64,000 bases of DNA from positions 3,026,501 through 3,090,500 of the forward strand of contig JAQISU010000036.1 in assembly GCA_029339505.1 (NCBI GenBank), read 5' to 3'. Shown here piece by piece: positions 53,097 through 64,000 of the stretch. The position numbers were made by a program, and so were the translations under genes. The notes below the pieces were generated by a model. The model made no database searches. It saw only the letters and a list, made by a program, of their open reading frames with translations, and was not told the origin of the DNA. The DNA comes from Unio delphinus. Lineage: Eukaryota > Mollusca > Bivalvia > Unionida > Unionidae. How positions within the stretch are numbered: position 1 is the stretch's first letter; each line of letters begins with the position of its first letter.

Positions 53097-53262
53097 ACAA
53101 TCGTGGACAAAAGTGAGCACTCAATATAGAACTACAACACACACAAGATGTATGGTTCCACTTAGAATCGAATAGACCTACAATCATGGACAAAAGTGAG
53201 CACTCAATATACAACTACAACACACACAAGATGTATGGTTCCACTTAGCATCGAATAGACAA
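53097..53262. repeat. 83-bp tandem duplication
   Basis: Two adjacent copies share CTACAATC-TGGACAAAAGTGAGC, ACTCAATATA, CAACACACACAAGATGTATG and GTTCCACTTAG with very few differences. Confidence 0.9.
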
Positions 53263-53439
53263 GACGCTTTCGTCAACTTCACTTGGAACAGACAATATCC
53301 GCGCTTATACATGTCTTCAGGATAAATTGTATGTTTCAAACAGGCAGGACTCGCGCTTCAATCTGACTGTTTTTCTTTTTTTTTGTTTGTTCAGAAACTA
53401 AATTTGTAATATCAAATTGATATTGATTCAGTTGACATT

Positions 53440-53908
<469 letters not shown>

Positions 53909-54229
53909 AAGGAAAATTACAAAGAAATTACTCTACCAAATACAAACATAAAAGGTAAATGATTCATGGTGACTACACAATGCAGTGACATCTGCTAAGG
54001 GAGCAAACCCTAAAAGAACATCCTGAGTGGAGACCCTAAGAGTGTTGGACTATGTACTACATCCCCTAATGACAACTCCTTGGTCTGGAGATAGATGGGC
54101 TCAGTCAGAAGACTTTTGCAAGCCACATTGATAACGATTGATTCCGAGAGATTCTGATTAAAATGAACAAGCTCAAGAAAATCAGGCTTAAATTCAGTCT
54201 TGAACAAATGAAGGACCCTAACATCTGCA

Positions 54230-56275
54230 ATTAATTCCAAGCAACAATCGGAGGTACATTTGCTCCACTCTTTGTAATGGATGTTGATATTAAAGTGATG
54301 ACAGACACTGGCAACACATTCATGACAACAGATGCCAAATACATCATTGGCTTCCATAGCATAACGAAAAAAATCTGTGTTGCAAAAGAGATTCTAAATC
54401 TGTTTGATACCCATAGAGACCTCCCGAACACAAGACACAAAATAGGGGCAATGGAATACCGTCAAAACCCCCCAGAAATATCATCAAATCATTACGAAAG
54501 CAAACGAATATTTGATTGAACAAAGGTGCACATACATATAGAGCAGTCCGATAAAAAAATAACAGCACAAAGGCATTCTAAATTCTGAAAGACCTCACCA
54601 GACAGAAGCAACCAAGAGTCAGTACCGTTCAAGACGAAAATGACAAATGCCTCACAGAAGCAGGTGACATTGCAAAAAGATGGACTGAGTATTGAAAATA
54701 ACTCTACAACCATCAGTCCACAATAGACCAAGAAGTTCTTGAATTTCCATGCTCAACAAATGATAATGATATCCTCATTCACAAAGAAGAGGTGAAGTCA
54801 GCAATAAAAGCACTTACCAAAAATGGTAGGGAATCAGTGATAAAGCTACTAACAAACATCTGCAAGAAGATCAGGCAGACAGGCAAATGACCAAAACACT
54901 GATAATAACACTCCCCCTAAAATGCAATCTTAAGCTGAGCCAAAATTACAGAACTATCAGTTTGGTCAGCCATGCTAGTAAGGTGATGCTGAAGATCATC
55001 TTGAACAGACTGAATCCACAAGTACATTAAAAAATTGCTGGAGAACCGGAAGGATTCCGGAGTGGAAGAAGCACAACAGAACAAATATTAATATTAAATT
55101 TCTGTCTGGAAACTACTGGCATCATCACCAAGATATCTATCAAGTGTTCATAGATTTCAAAGCTCTTTTAAAATAGTGGCATGATGCATTGTTGGGCACA
55201 ATGAAGAAGTACAACATGGGAAAAGAAATTGACCAATACCATCAGGCAGTTGTACGCCAAGGCTACCAGTACAGTAATTGCTCAAGGTCCTGTGGAGGAC
55301 AGGTTCCAGACAGCAGTTGGAGTACGTCAAGGCTGTCTCCTGTCACACACGCTTTTCAACATCGTCTTAGAGCGCATCATGAGCGAAGCCTGGAATACCA
55401 ATGTGGGACAGTTAGCATTGGAGGGCGCAACATCACGAACCTACGCTTTGCAGACGACATTGATAAGATGGCAAGGAGGAGTGAAGACGAGTTTGCCACC
55501 TTAGCGAAGAGCCCGGATTTAACATCTTCTAGATTTTACATGGAGATGAGCGCGGAAAAGACAAACCTGATGACAAATCGTGGCAAACAAATCTCAACCA
55601 AGATCCAAGATTAAAGTCAGAGGACAAGAACTGGAAATAGTTAGCCAGTTCAAATATATTGGTTCCATAATCACCAAAGAGGGATCAAAAGCAGAAATTG
55701 TGTCACGCGCAGCACAAACAAAGGCAGCTATGTCGAAGCTATGACCCATCTGGAGAGGCAAGAATATTTGTCTCAAAACTATAATCAGACTATTGAGAGC
55801 ACTAGCCATCTCAGTCTTTTTGCATTCATGTGAGGCCTTCAACCCTAACAGCTGAATTACAAAGAAGAACCCAGGCACTTGAAATGATATGCTACAGAAC
55901 CATCCTATACATCTTTTACGTGGACCATATCATAAATGAAGAAGTGCGTAACACTATCAGGCACAAAGTAGGCCATTATGAAGATCTCCTCACCACTGTC
56001 ATAAAGGGAAAGCTGAAATGGTATGGCCATGTCACTAGAGCCAACAGTCTATTAACAACAGCACTGCAGTGCAGTGTCCCGGGTGGCAAAGTAGAGGTAT
56101 ACAGAGATAGAGAAATAAGTGGTCTGACAACAATAGAGACTGGACCAGGACAATGCCTTCGGAGACACAAACATTGACACATGATCGAGGCAAGTAGATT
56201 GATCTGGTCAGATATTCAGCAGCACAGTGCCTCAACGACCACACTAGGTCAAGAGACTGATGATGATGAATGTGA
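54230..56275 (+). pseudogene. RTE-like non-LTR retrotransposon, 5'-truncated and multiply broken
   Basis: Pieces in order: TIGGTFAPLF, VKVMTDTGNT-like linker sequence, LSQNYRTISLVSHASKVMLK-like block near 54945, EGFRSGRSTTEQIL near 55050, VFIDFKALLK near 55145 (first catalytic Asp region), VGVRQGCLLSHTLFNIVLE (55229 frame), NLRFADDIDKMARRSEDE (FADD box), IGSIITKEGSKAEI-like thumb sequence, and GKLKWYGHVTRANSL near the end. The tail shows a GATGATGATGAA repeat. Frames change many times. No intact ORF. Confidence 0.75.
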
Positions 56276-57959
56276 CACAGTGGAAAGATGGATGTAGTTT
56301 TCGTAGCTAACAAAATCTGTAGAATTGTACTCATGCTGCAACACGAATTCGCTCATTGTTGACTTATGCAAAGTAAAGAGGACAGTCACGAATGATACAA
56401 TGGGTTTGTACCAACGCCAAAATTAACCCACGGCTAAAAGATTATATGCAAGAGGAGAAACAGTCTGTCGTGATAAAACACTTTATTCCACCGCTGCTAA
56501 AATGCATCTTCACTGCTGCAACGATTAATTTATGTGACTGGCTTAACAGCTCGCACCACCACGAAAACCTCGATTACTCAGATAAGTTAGAAACCTCGGG
56601 TTACTCTAGCCAATCTGGACACTCCAGATAGCTCTACACCTTCCAGACGCACCAGACACACTAGAGGCTGGACTACATCGGACGTAACCGGACATTCAAG
56701 ACTCTGGACACTCCAGACACTTGACACCTGAAAACATATCGCACAGTACGATATACAGATTAAGTTTCAGACACAGTCATTACACACAAGTCCAGATGTA
56801 AACCTAACTCTGCCCGATAAGAATTCTTTTGTACTAAACATTTCTTAAAAGTGAATCCTTATATTACTAATATGAATCCATTGCCAAGTCGCAAACAAGA
56901 AAAGAAATATGTGAATTATGCTGCGTAAACCAAAGCTACAGAGGAAACATGCACGCATAGACGTGATAGTAAAAGAGTGATATCAAATCATACTTACCTC
57001 CACAGCTGAAAATGTGCAAGTTCTTAAAGTAGACCGCGAACTGACGAGACTGTCCGCAATGTAGAGAGCTTTACCTATGGTATTTATGCACTACAGGCAT
57101 TCGGTTCTTCCTTTCGAAGGCACTTTGCATAGGATGTACTGCACTCCCTATTTTGACATATGAAGCAATATACAATTCCGTGACAATGTATGTGACGTAG
57201 AAATGCAAGGATACCAACGATTATCATACTCATCTGATGAAGATTGTTTTTATAAATATTAAAGTAACATCATCGCAAAGATAAAATTGAAACATGATAA
57301 ATGTCCAACAAAGAGTGAAATGTTCAAATGTGTCTATTGTTCTATATTGTGTCTAATGTTATTGAGTAGAAAATACTTTCTAAATGTAAATTTGACGAGG
57401 AATAGAATTTATTTTGCTCTGAATAGCGGTTTATAAATCAATTGTTTTACATTAGATTTTTTTCTTACAAAAATAAATTATACTGTAAAATCTGTTAACA
57501 ATTTTCCTTGTGTAAACTATGTAGTGATTTTATTATGTTACAAATTCATTACATACTTTTTGAAAATGAATTTCTAATGTACATTTTGTAAATAATATAT
57601 TAACTGTCTTATATTTTGGAAGACAATATTTTTTTCAGACTCATTCTAGCAAATTCGAAAGACAATAATTGTACCAAAATAAACATTGCTCAAATTACGA
57701 CGTTTTTAGAAAGACTAATAAGTTAAAGTAATTTTGGATATCAAAGCATGATCAGCTAAGGATTTTTAGATAAATCTTGTGTCAATACAACAGCCACATA
57801 AAGAGAGATTATGTTCATAAACACATGTGTCTCTTTCCGTGAATTCTGCAGTAACAGCATGATACAAGACATTAAACCTGAAAATGATTCTTGAAAATCG
57901 TATTTTCTACCGATGTGAGTATATATTAAACCAGAAAAACGTGCCCTGCTCAAGGATCA
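56276..57959. other. Unassigned spacer
   Basis: It contains short repeats of GGACACTCCAGA at about 56617-56720. The remainder is AT-rich with no supported feature. Confidence 0.4.
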
Positions 57960-58190
57960 ATAACAATAAAAACGGCGTTGTATACAGCAAATTCAGATAT
58001 TCATATCACAGTGCAAAAAGTGTATGACGACACGCTGTTTAACATTCAAGATCGATATATGTCTTAGAATGCAAACAGTTTATGATGAGAAAAAGGTTAA
58101 CATTCAATCTGGAAACATTTCTGACAGTGCAAAAAGTTTATGATGACAAACTGTTTAACATTTAATGTAGATATATTTCTTACAGTGACG
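57960..58190. repeat. ~60-bp repeat, three units
   Basis: Units contain AGTGCAAAAAGTTTATGATG, ACAAACTGTTTAACATTCAA and GATATATTTCTTA. Confidence 0.8.
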
Positions 58191-58199
58191 AGGTAAATG

Positions 58200-59985
58200 C
58201 GGCGTTTTCGGAAGGGGTAACACATCTGGCCGGGTAAACGGTCGTACGTCTTTGGGGATGGCTCGTCCATCTCTGGTTTCCAGTGAGCACTCTGGTCTCA
58301 CCTGTTGCTCCATAGAGCTGTAACATGCTCAGCGGCCACATTCCGGAAAACGGCATCGACTGGCAAGCATGACCCGCCTAAGGGTAGACTACAAGTCTTA
58401 AATCCCAAGTAGGTTAGGTTTGTTTTATCTAGTACGTGAAGACTGGATTAGACAGCCTGTGCAATGGAATCACCAGCTAGCCAACGGGCAGAAAGGCGAT
58501 CCCTATCAAAGTGCATTGAGCGCTAAGACAAGGACGAGATACGTATGATGTCCTGACCATCCATTGCACTCAACTATGTCTCCGACCCTCTCAACGTTTT
58601 CATGCTCCTTGACCCATATGTTATCAGCGCGAGAGTGAAGTCGACGAACTGCGCAACTGTTCCTCACTTTAAACCAAGTTAATGTGCAAGCCATTCTTGT
58701 CATCCACCCATCCCATTTCATAACCCGGTAATGTCCTCTGGTGACAGACAATCAACGAAGCGCCAGATGTTGCTGCAAACCTACATACAGGCGACTGAGG
58801 CCAATAGGGTAATGCACCACTGACATGGAGCAGCAGGGGAGTCCGGCGGCCCCTTGAGTGATTCTGCAGCCATTTCAATAATGAATTGCTCACCTCCTTG
58901 GCACGAGGAAGGGACTGAAATAGGTGCCATAAACATTGCCTTCCCTAAACGACTTTAGCCATCATACCACGGCTGGCGGGGACCCTGCTCTCTGGAGCAA
59001 ACTATAAAACAGAGAATGAGAATTATTCCTCTAACATTTGGCGCGTGGAGTCTGTTCACCTTAATGAACAGAGACGCTGCGCAAAGAGTCAGAGGAGAAC
59101 CGCCCTATTAGTAAAGGAACTCGCCTGACACAAGGTGGACATTGCTGTCTTGAGTGGGACCCGGGCTGCAGGAACAATGGAACTCTGTGAAATGGATACA
59201 CTTTTTTTGGTGCCGAGGAAGTGATGAGCTCAGTGAGATATCACCAGGCCTTCGAATACCGCAGGGTTTATCCTTATTTTCAATTGCAGGATAGATGCTC
59301 GCCAGACTCCTACTGAACCGCCACACTATACACCTTGATCAGAAACTACTGCCAGAAAGTAAGTGTTGATTACGAAAAGAACGCGGGACCGTCGATATTG
59401 TTTTTGTTGCAAGTCAGCTATAAAAGAAATGTCAAGTGGAAAACAACGAACTTTTCTCAATCTACGTCGACTTTTCAGAATATAATTCTTGTTGACGGTA
59501 ATGGCCAAGTACGGATGTCCAAGAAAAAATATATACCCATGGTGCAGCATTTCCACGATGACATGCAGACACGAATTCAGGACAATGAAGAGACATCTAA
59601 GCCATAATCAGTAACGAATGGCGTTAAGTAGGGCTGTGTTCTTGCACCGACACCGACGGAGAGGTTGGAAATTGCATCAGGTACCATACAGATCAAAAAT
59701 TATTCAATGCCAGGAAGCTTCAAGCGAAATCAAGGTCATGATATATACCATCAGGGATTTCTTTTTTTATGATTATGGCCTCAATGCTGGCTCAGACGCC
59801 GACTTGCACTGCAGCTTTGACAAGTTTTCCAGCTTCTGCACATCATCACTACCATGAAGGCAGAAGTTCTGCATAAGCCGGCCCTGGAGAGCTACATGTT
59901 GAGCCCAACATCACGCTTCAATGGCCGAAAACCCAGCGTTGTGAACCGCCTCACCTACCTTGGCAGCACACTGTCATAGACAATA
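58200..59985 (+). pseudogene. LINE remnant (endonuclease start, RT pieces)
   Basis: At 59025-59200 broken frames read PLTFGAWSLFTLMNRDAAQR, VKELA and SETR-like ... GYTFFW-like WIHFFWCRGSDELSE, the start of an AP-type endonuclease domain. RT pieces follow: IYVDFSEY-like near 59460, VTNGVK-GCVLAPT near 59610, and TMKAEVLHKPALESYMLSPT, VVNRLTYLGSTLS near 59850-59980. The GC-richer 58200-58900 part is probably its 5' region. Much of the middle is deleted. No intact ORF. Confidence 0.65.
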
Positions 59986-60849
59986 CTTATTATTAGAAAC
60001 GTGACACAAATGTATGTATCCTATGAAACGAACAGGCACTGTACTAGCTTGAAATAGAATATGTACCCGAGTACAAATTGAGCCATGTAATAACATCTTT
60101 AAAGACAATTAAAAATGTACAGTGAAAAGAAAGAAATACATATAATACAGATGCAGTTATTCACTTAGAGTTTTGAAAAATGTTGATGTACATAGCAACA
60201 AAAACAGTAGCGTTCCAAATATGACAGTTCGCATGACTACGTAATTAGCCGATCTGATTAGTGGATGTTTTGATATGGTGTTTCTGTATATCCCTCTTTC
60301 GCATTGAACACAGCGAGAAGAAAGAAAAGAAAAAAAAAACAAGCAACCCCGCATATAAAACGAGCAACATAAAGTTTGCTGTTCAAATGCTAGAATTATA
60401 CCAAGAAAACCTGGGTCTAACTGGTGTTTTTCCATTTTCTTTATTATAGTTTTCATGTTAAACATTGTCTCATTGACAACATACAATTTTCTCGAAATGA
60501 TCCTTAGACTCTCGTCTTGTTTCTAGTTGTATGTCTTAGATTATTATATAATCGTCTTTATTTGAAATATCACTCTTCTTACATTTAGCACCTGAGGCAG
60601 AATCAGTCGTGTTGTGTTTAGCATTATTTTCAAATTATTATGTATTATAAGTACAAACTGTTCATCGATTGTATTTTAAAATTGGAACATTACTTTGCAA
60701 TCATACTAATTTCAGGCAAGAACTTGTTTGGATTATATTCATGTGATACATAAAAATACCGTTAACACATCATCAAACTACACGTCACTGGTACATAGGC
60801 ACATTCAAGACTAGATTCAGGTCAACACATTCAGTTTTGGAATCCGTGC
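59986..60849. other. Unassigned spacer
   Basis: AT-rich, no supported feature. Confidence 0.4.
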
Positions 60850-61230
60850 ATCATTTTGCAGCCTGTGTTTCATATCCCAGATTTATCATCAGTGTATCAT
60901 TTTGTAGCGTGTGGATCTTACCTCATTTTTATCATCATTGTATTATCTTGTAGCGTGTGGGTCTTAGCTCATTTTTGTCATCAGTGTATCATTTTGTAGC
61001 GTGTGGATCTTATTTCATTTTTATCATCAGTGCATTATCTTGTAGCGTGTGGATCATACCTCATTGTTATCATCAGTGTATCATTTTGTAGCCAATATGT
61101 ATCACCCAATTTTTATCAACATTGTATCATGTTGCAGAGTGTTGATCGTTTTTTTTTTATCGCCTCAGTGTATTACTTTGTAGAGTGTGCGTCTTTCTCA
61201 TTTTAAAAATCTTTTTATCATTTTGATGCG
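60850..61230. repeat. 46-bp minisatellite, about eight units
   Basis: Unit ATCAGTGTATCATTTTGTAG, CGTGTGGATCTTACCTCATT, TTTATC, diverging towards the right end. Confidence 0.9.
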
Positions 61231-61504
61231 TGTTGTTCTTACAACGTTTAATATGGAGGATGTAGTCAGGAAAAATCCCTTTTTGTGTGGAAAATAATCT
61301 CCATACCTATATTAATGTCTAAATTTCATGATAAGTGTACATTTGTGATTGAAAGGACTCGAAATATTAACAAACTATCACATCGCTGATAGGATGTGTT
61401 CTGTGTTTTCTTTCCAAACTGGATGGTAACGGGAATCAAAGAATCATTAATACAAATGTCTAAACATGTGTCACACAGACCAATCTAATCGATAAACTTG
61501 AATA

Positions 61505-61808
61505 TATAAAATCATACGGACAACGTTCTTTTGCGTACCACGGTTCAGCAATGTGGATCCAAATGTCCACTGAACATTGACACAAAGACACAGTTATTAT
61601 CTCATTCAAGACAACTCTTAAAACTCATTTATTTCGATTGCAAGAACAGACTTAAAGACCTAATATTTTTTCCTTACCTTAATATTATCAGCATGTTTTC
61701 TGTTTTCTAATTTCATGGTGTTTGTTTTTTTGTAATCATGACATAATATAACTTTTTTATGTTTGAGGTGTTGTTTAATTATTTAAAGCGCTTAGTTATT
61801 ATTATTAC

Positions 61809-61811
<3 letters not shown>
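61505..61811 (+). pseudogene. CR1/L2-like LINE 3' tail
   Basis: It matches 35335-35650: GGACAACGTTCTTT, GACACAAAGACACAG, AAACTCATTT, AATTTCATGGT, TTTAAAGCGCTTA. It is truncated at its 5' side and followed by a TA/ATT/TAG tract. Confidence 0.75.
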
Positions 61812-61875
<64 letters not shown>

Positions 61876-61915
61876 TTATCATTATAAGCATTATTATTAT
61901 TAGTATCATCAATAC

Positions 61916-61983
<68 letters not shown>

Positions 61984-62065
61984 TTATTACTATTATTATT
62001 AGTAGTAGTATCAATATTATTATTATTATTATTATTACTATTATTATTATTAGCAGTAGTAGTAC

Positions 62066-62119
<54 letters not shown>

Positions 62120-62140
62120 TAGTAGTAGTATTTAAATTCT
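61812..62140. repeat. Compound microsatellite (TA)n-(ATT)n-(TAG)n
   Basis: TA to about 61871, ATT with interruptions to about 62055, then TAG to 62130, following the LINE 3' tail. Confidence 0.95.
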
Positions 62141-62309
62141 TGAATCGCATTTGTCTCTTTACGGAAGACGATATATAATATTTAAAAATAGTATAAGTAA
62201 AACATGAACATTGATATCAAAGGAAGAGTCGTTGGATGTTTTTTTTTTTATATCAGGAACAATATTTGAAGCCATTTCATACAAATGTTAAGTAAGGCAT
62301 GGTGCACAC

Positions 62310-62445
62310 GTTGGGAATAAATACTCTGAGATGTACATAAAGAAACTCTGACATGATCATATGAAATACTCTGACATGATGATAAGAAATACTCAGACAT
62401 ATACATAGAGACACTCTGACATGATCATGTGAAATAGTCTGACAT

Positions 62446-62533
<88 letters not shown>

Positions 62534-62700
62534 TGACATGATCATATGAAATACTCTGACATGGTCATATGACTCATACATGTACATAGAGATACTCTGA
62601 CATGATCATATGAGATACTCAGACATGTACATAGAGATTATCTGACATGATCATATGAAATAATCAGACATGTTCAAAGGGATACTCTGATATAAACATA
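62310..62700. repeat. Minisatellite with palindromic CATGATCATG core, split by (CA)n(TA)n
   Basis: Units of about 24-28 bp: ACTCTGACATGATCATATGA, AAT, and ACATGTACATAGAG. A CA tract (62450-62490) and a TA tract (62491-62530) are embedded. Confidence 0.85.
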
Positions 62701-62736
62701 GTATTATGATTTATGTACTTATATATCCGACAGAAA

Positions 62737-63550
62737 AGAGTGAAAGGCAACAAGCTTTGTAAAATTTAAAAATCATTTTATTATATTCAAATTGACAAAA
62801 ACAGTATGATGGAAACACCATCATAGCATTCATACACATACGTATGGCGAATATGTTGTAATATTGAAACTTTTTAACAGATTATAATGGAAACACCATC
62901 ATGACATTCATACACATGTTTATAGCCAATATGTTGTAATATTAAAAATGTTTAACACAGTATGATGGAAACACAGTCATGGCATTTACATACAGACTGT
63001 TATAAATAATCATGGATCGCCACTATATCATTCATACACAGACGGTTATCAAGAATCAGTGGATCACCACTTTGTCATTCATACACAGACTGTTCTCAAG
63101 AATCATTGATCGCCATTATATCATTAATACACAGACGGTTATGATTATTGATAACCTTCTGAGTATGAATGACAAAGTGGTGATCCATGATTCTTGATAA
63201 CAGTCTGTGTATGAATCAGTGGATCACCACTATATCATTCAAACACAGACGGTTATCAAGAATCGGTGGATCACCACTATATAATTCATACACAGAATGT
63301 TATCAATAATCATGGATTACCACTATATCATTCATTCATTCAAAGACGGTTATCAAGAATCAGTGGATCATCACACTGTTTTTCATACACAGACTGTTAT
63401 AAAGAATCAGTGGATCACCACTTTGTCATTGATACACAGACAGTTATCAAGAATCATGGATCACCATTATATCATTAATACACGGACGGTTATCAAGAAA
63501 CAGTGGATCACCACTTTATCATTAATACACAGACTGTTAACAAAATGGAT
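62737..63550. repeat. ~77-bp then ~46-bp minisatellites with one inverted block
   Basis: Three ~77-bp units (GATGGAAACACCATCATGGC, CAATATGTTGTAATATT) run to about 63000. Then about twelve units of GTGGATCACCACTTTGTCAT, TCATACACAGACTGTTATCA, AGAATCA follow. At about 63150-63210 the unit is inverted, which creates a palindrome with its neighbours. The start (AACAAGCTTTGTAAAATTTA) resembles 23227. Confidence 0.85.
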
Positions 63551-63715
63551 TTATATCGATGTATTTCAACCATGGTAAGTTATGATGATTTACTGAGATA
63601 TATCATTATCATTGACGGTTGTTTTCGTATCATGGATTTTAATGTTTGAGCTATGCCTGATCTACATGATATGTAAATAATTATACCCAAAGTCTTTCTT
63701 ACTTCACCACTATGG

Positions 63716-64000
63716 GTTGGACATTGTACGTTGATGACAGTCACATATAAAAATCTAGCCACCCAAATGAAGTTGATGTTACCATCCAAGATGTAGATAG
63801 GTGCGTTTCTGCTGTGAAATCATTGATGACATGTACTAAGCTGCATATTAATATGATAAAACAGATGCCATATCACAGCACAAAGACTTTCTCATTCACA
63901 TTAGTTTACCTCAAACAATGAACAACACCAACATTAAATTCACACCGTCAGTACGAAACCTAGGTGTTACTCTAGACAGTACTGTCACATTGCACCAACA
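63716..64000 (+). pseudogene. CR1/L2-like LINE RT fragment, runs off the window
   Basis: It matches 34660-34950: the TACGTTGATGACAGTCACAT region (decayed YADD box), GCCACCCAAATGAAGTTGATG, RNLGVTLDSTVTLHQ at the end. Broken frames. Confidence 0.7.

Noticed and set aside
54010..54731. Several minus-strand ORFs of 69-115 aa
   Set aside because: Antisense shadows of the RTE-like retrotransposon remnant, whose plus-strand motifs are recognisable.

Overview
The window is animal (metazoan) nuclear DNA with no host gene that I can recognise. It is AT-rich and packed with long dinucleotide and trinucleotide tracts and many minisatellites. It also holds decayed non-LTR retrotransposons (CR1/L2-like and RTE-like), a Penelope-like remnant and several copies of a DNA-transposon-like gene. 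This repeat mix suggests a spiralian, perhaps a mollusc such as a cephalopod, but that is an inference from repeat style only.

Region 1 (1-7970) is part of an integrated virus-like element with a Polinton-like-virus morphogenesis module: eight compact, same-strand, mostly intact genes. They encode an Asp-rich protein with a conserved C-terminus, a small core-like protein, a double-jelly-roll major capsid protein, a pVI-like membrane/precursor protein with repeated C-terminal peptides, an adenain-type cysteine protease, a fibre-like protein with four 93-bp repeats, a two-helix membrane protein and a penton-like minor capsid protein. A short ORF remnant and an HNH-like zinc protein follow. The element continues off the left edge, where an array of inverted repeats with co-varying arms lies.

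Region 2 (8003-11477) holds two head-to-head copies of a DNA-transposon-like gene, both truncated at the junction. A third copy with both diverged terminal inverted repeats lies at 30717-33124.

Region 3 (11809-29459) is a complete but decayed 17.65-kb Maverick/Polinton. It has terminal inverted repeats of about 330-390 bp that start with AG, and a candidate 6-bp target duplication (CTCATA/CCCATA). Its core genes are on the minus strand, all interrupted: PolB N-terminal region, a BIR-domain gene, packaging ATPase (Walker A Lys replaced by Glu), two conserved Polinton ORFs, integrase, PW-like, penton-like, pVI/PX-like, major capsid, a small DHPSQ protein and the adenain-like protease. A zinc-knuckle ORF is on the plus strand. 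The striking part is at both ends. Small accessory gene cassettes end in histone-mRNA-type 3' signals: a 16-nt stem-loop (perfect at 29058-29073), then exactly 13 nt, then GAAAAGA. Five sites in different states of decay share this layout. Three of the cassettes, next to the left repeat, also share a promoter block.

Region 4 (33125-64000) is repeat-rich and non-coding: LINE fragments, a 20-copy 60-bp satellite, a 1.4-kb array of about 27-bp units, other minisatellites and microsatellites. So three virus- or transposon-derived gene sets lie within the first 33 kb, and two of them carry unrelated-looking capsid modules.
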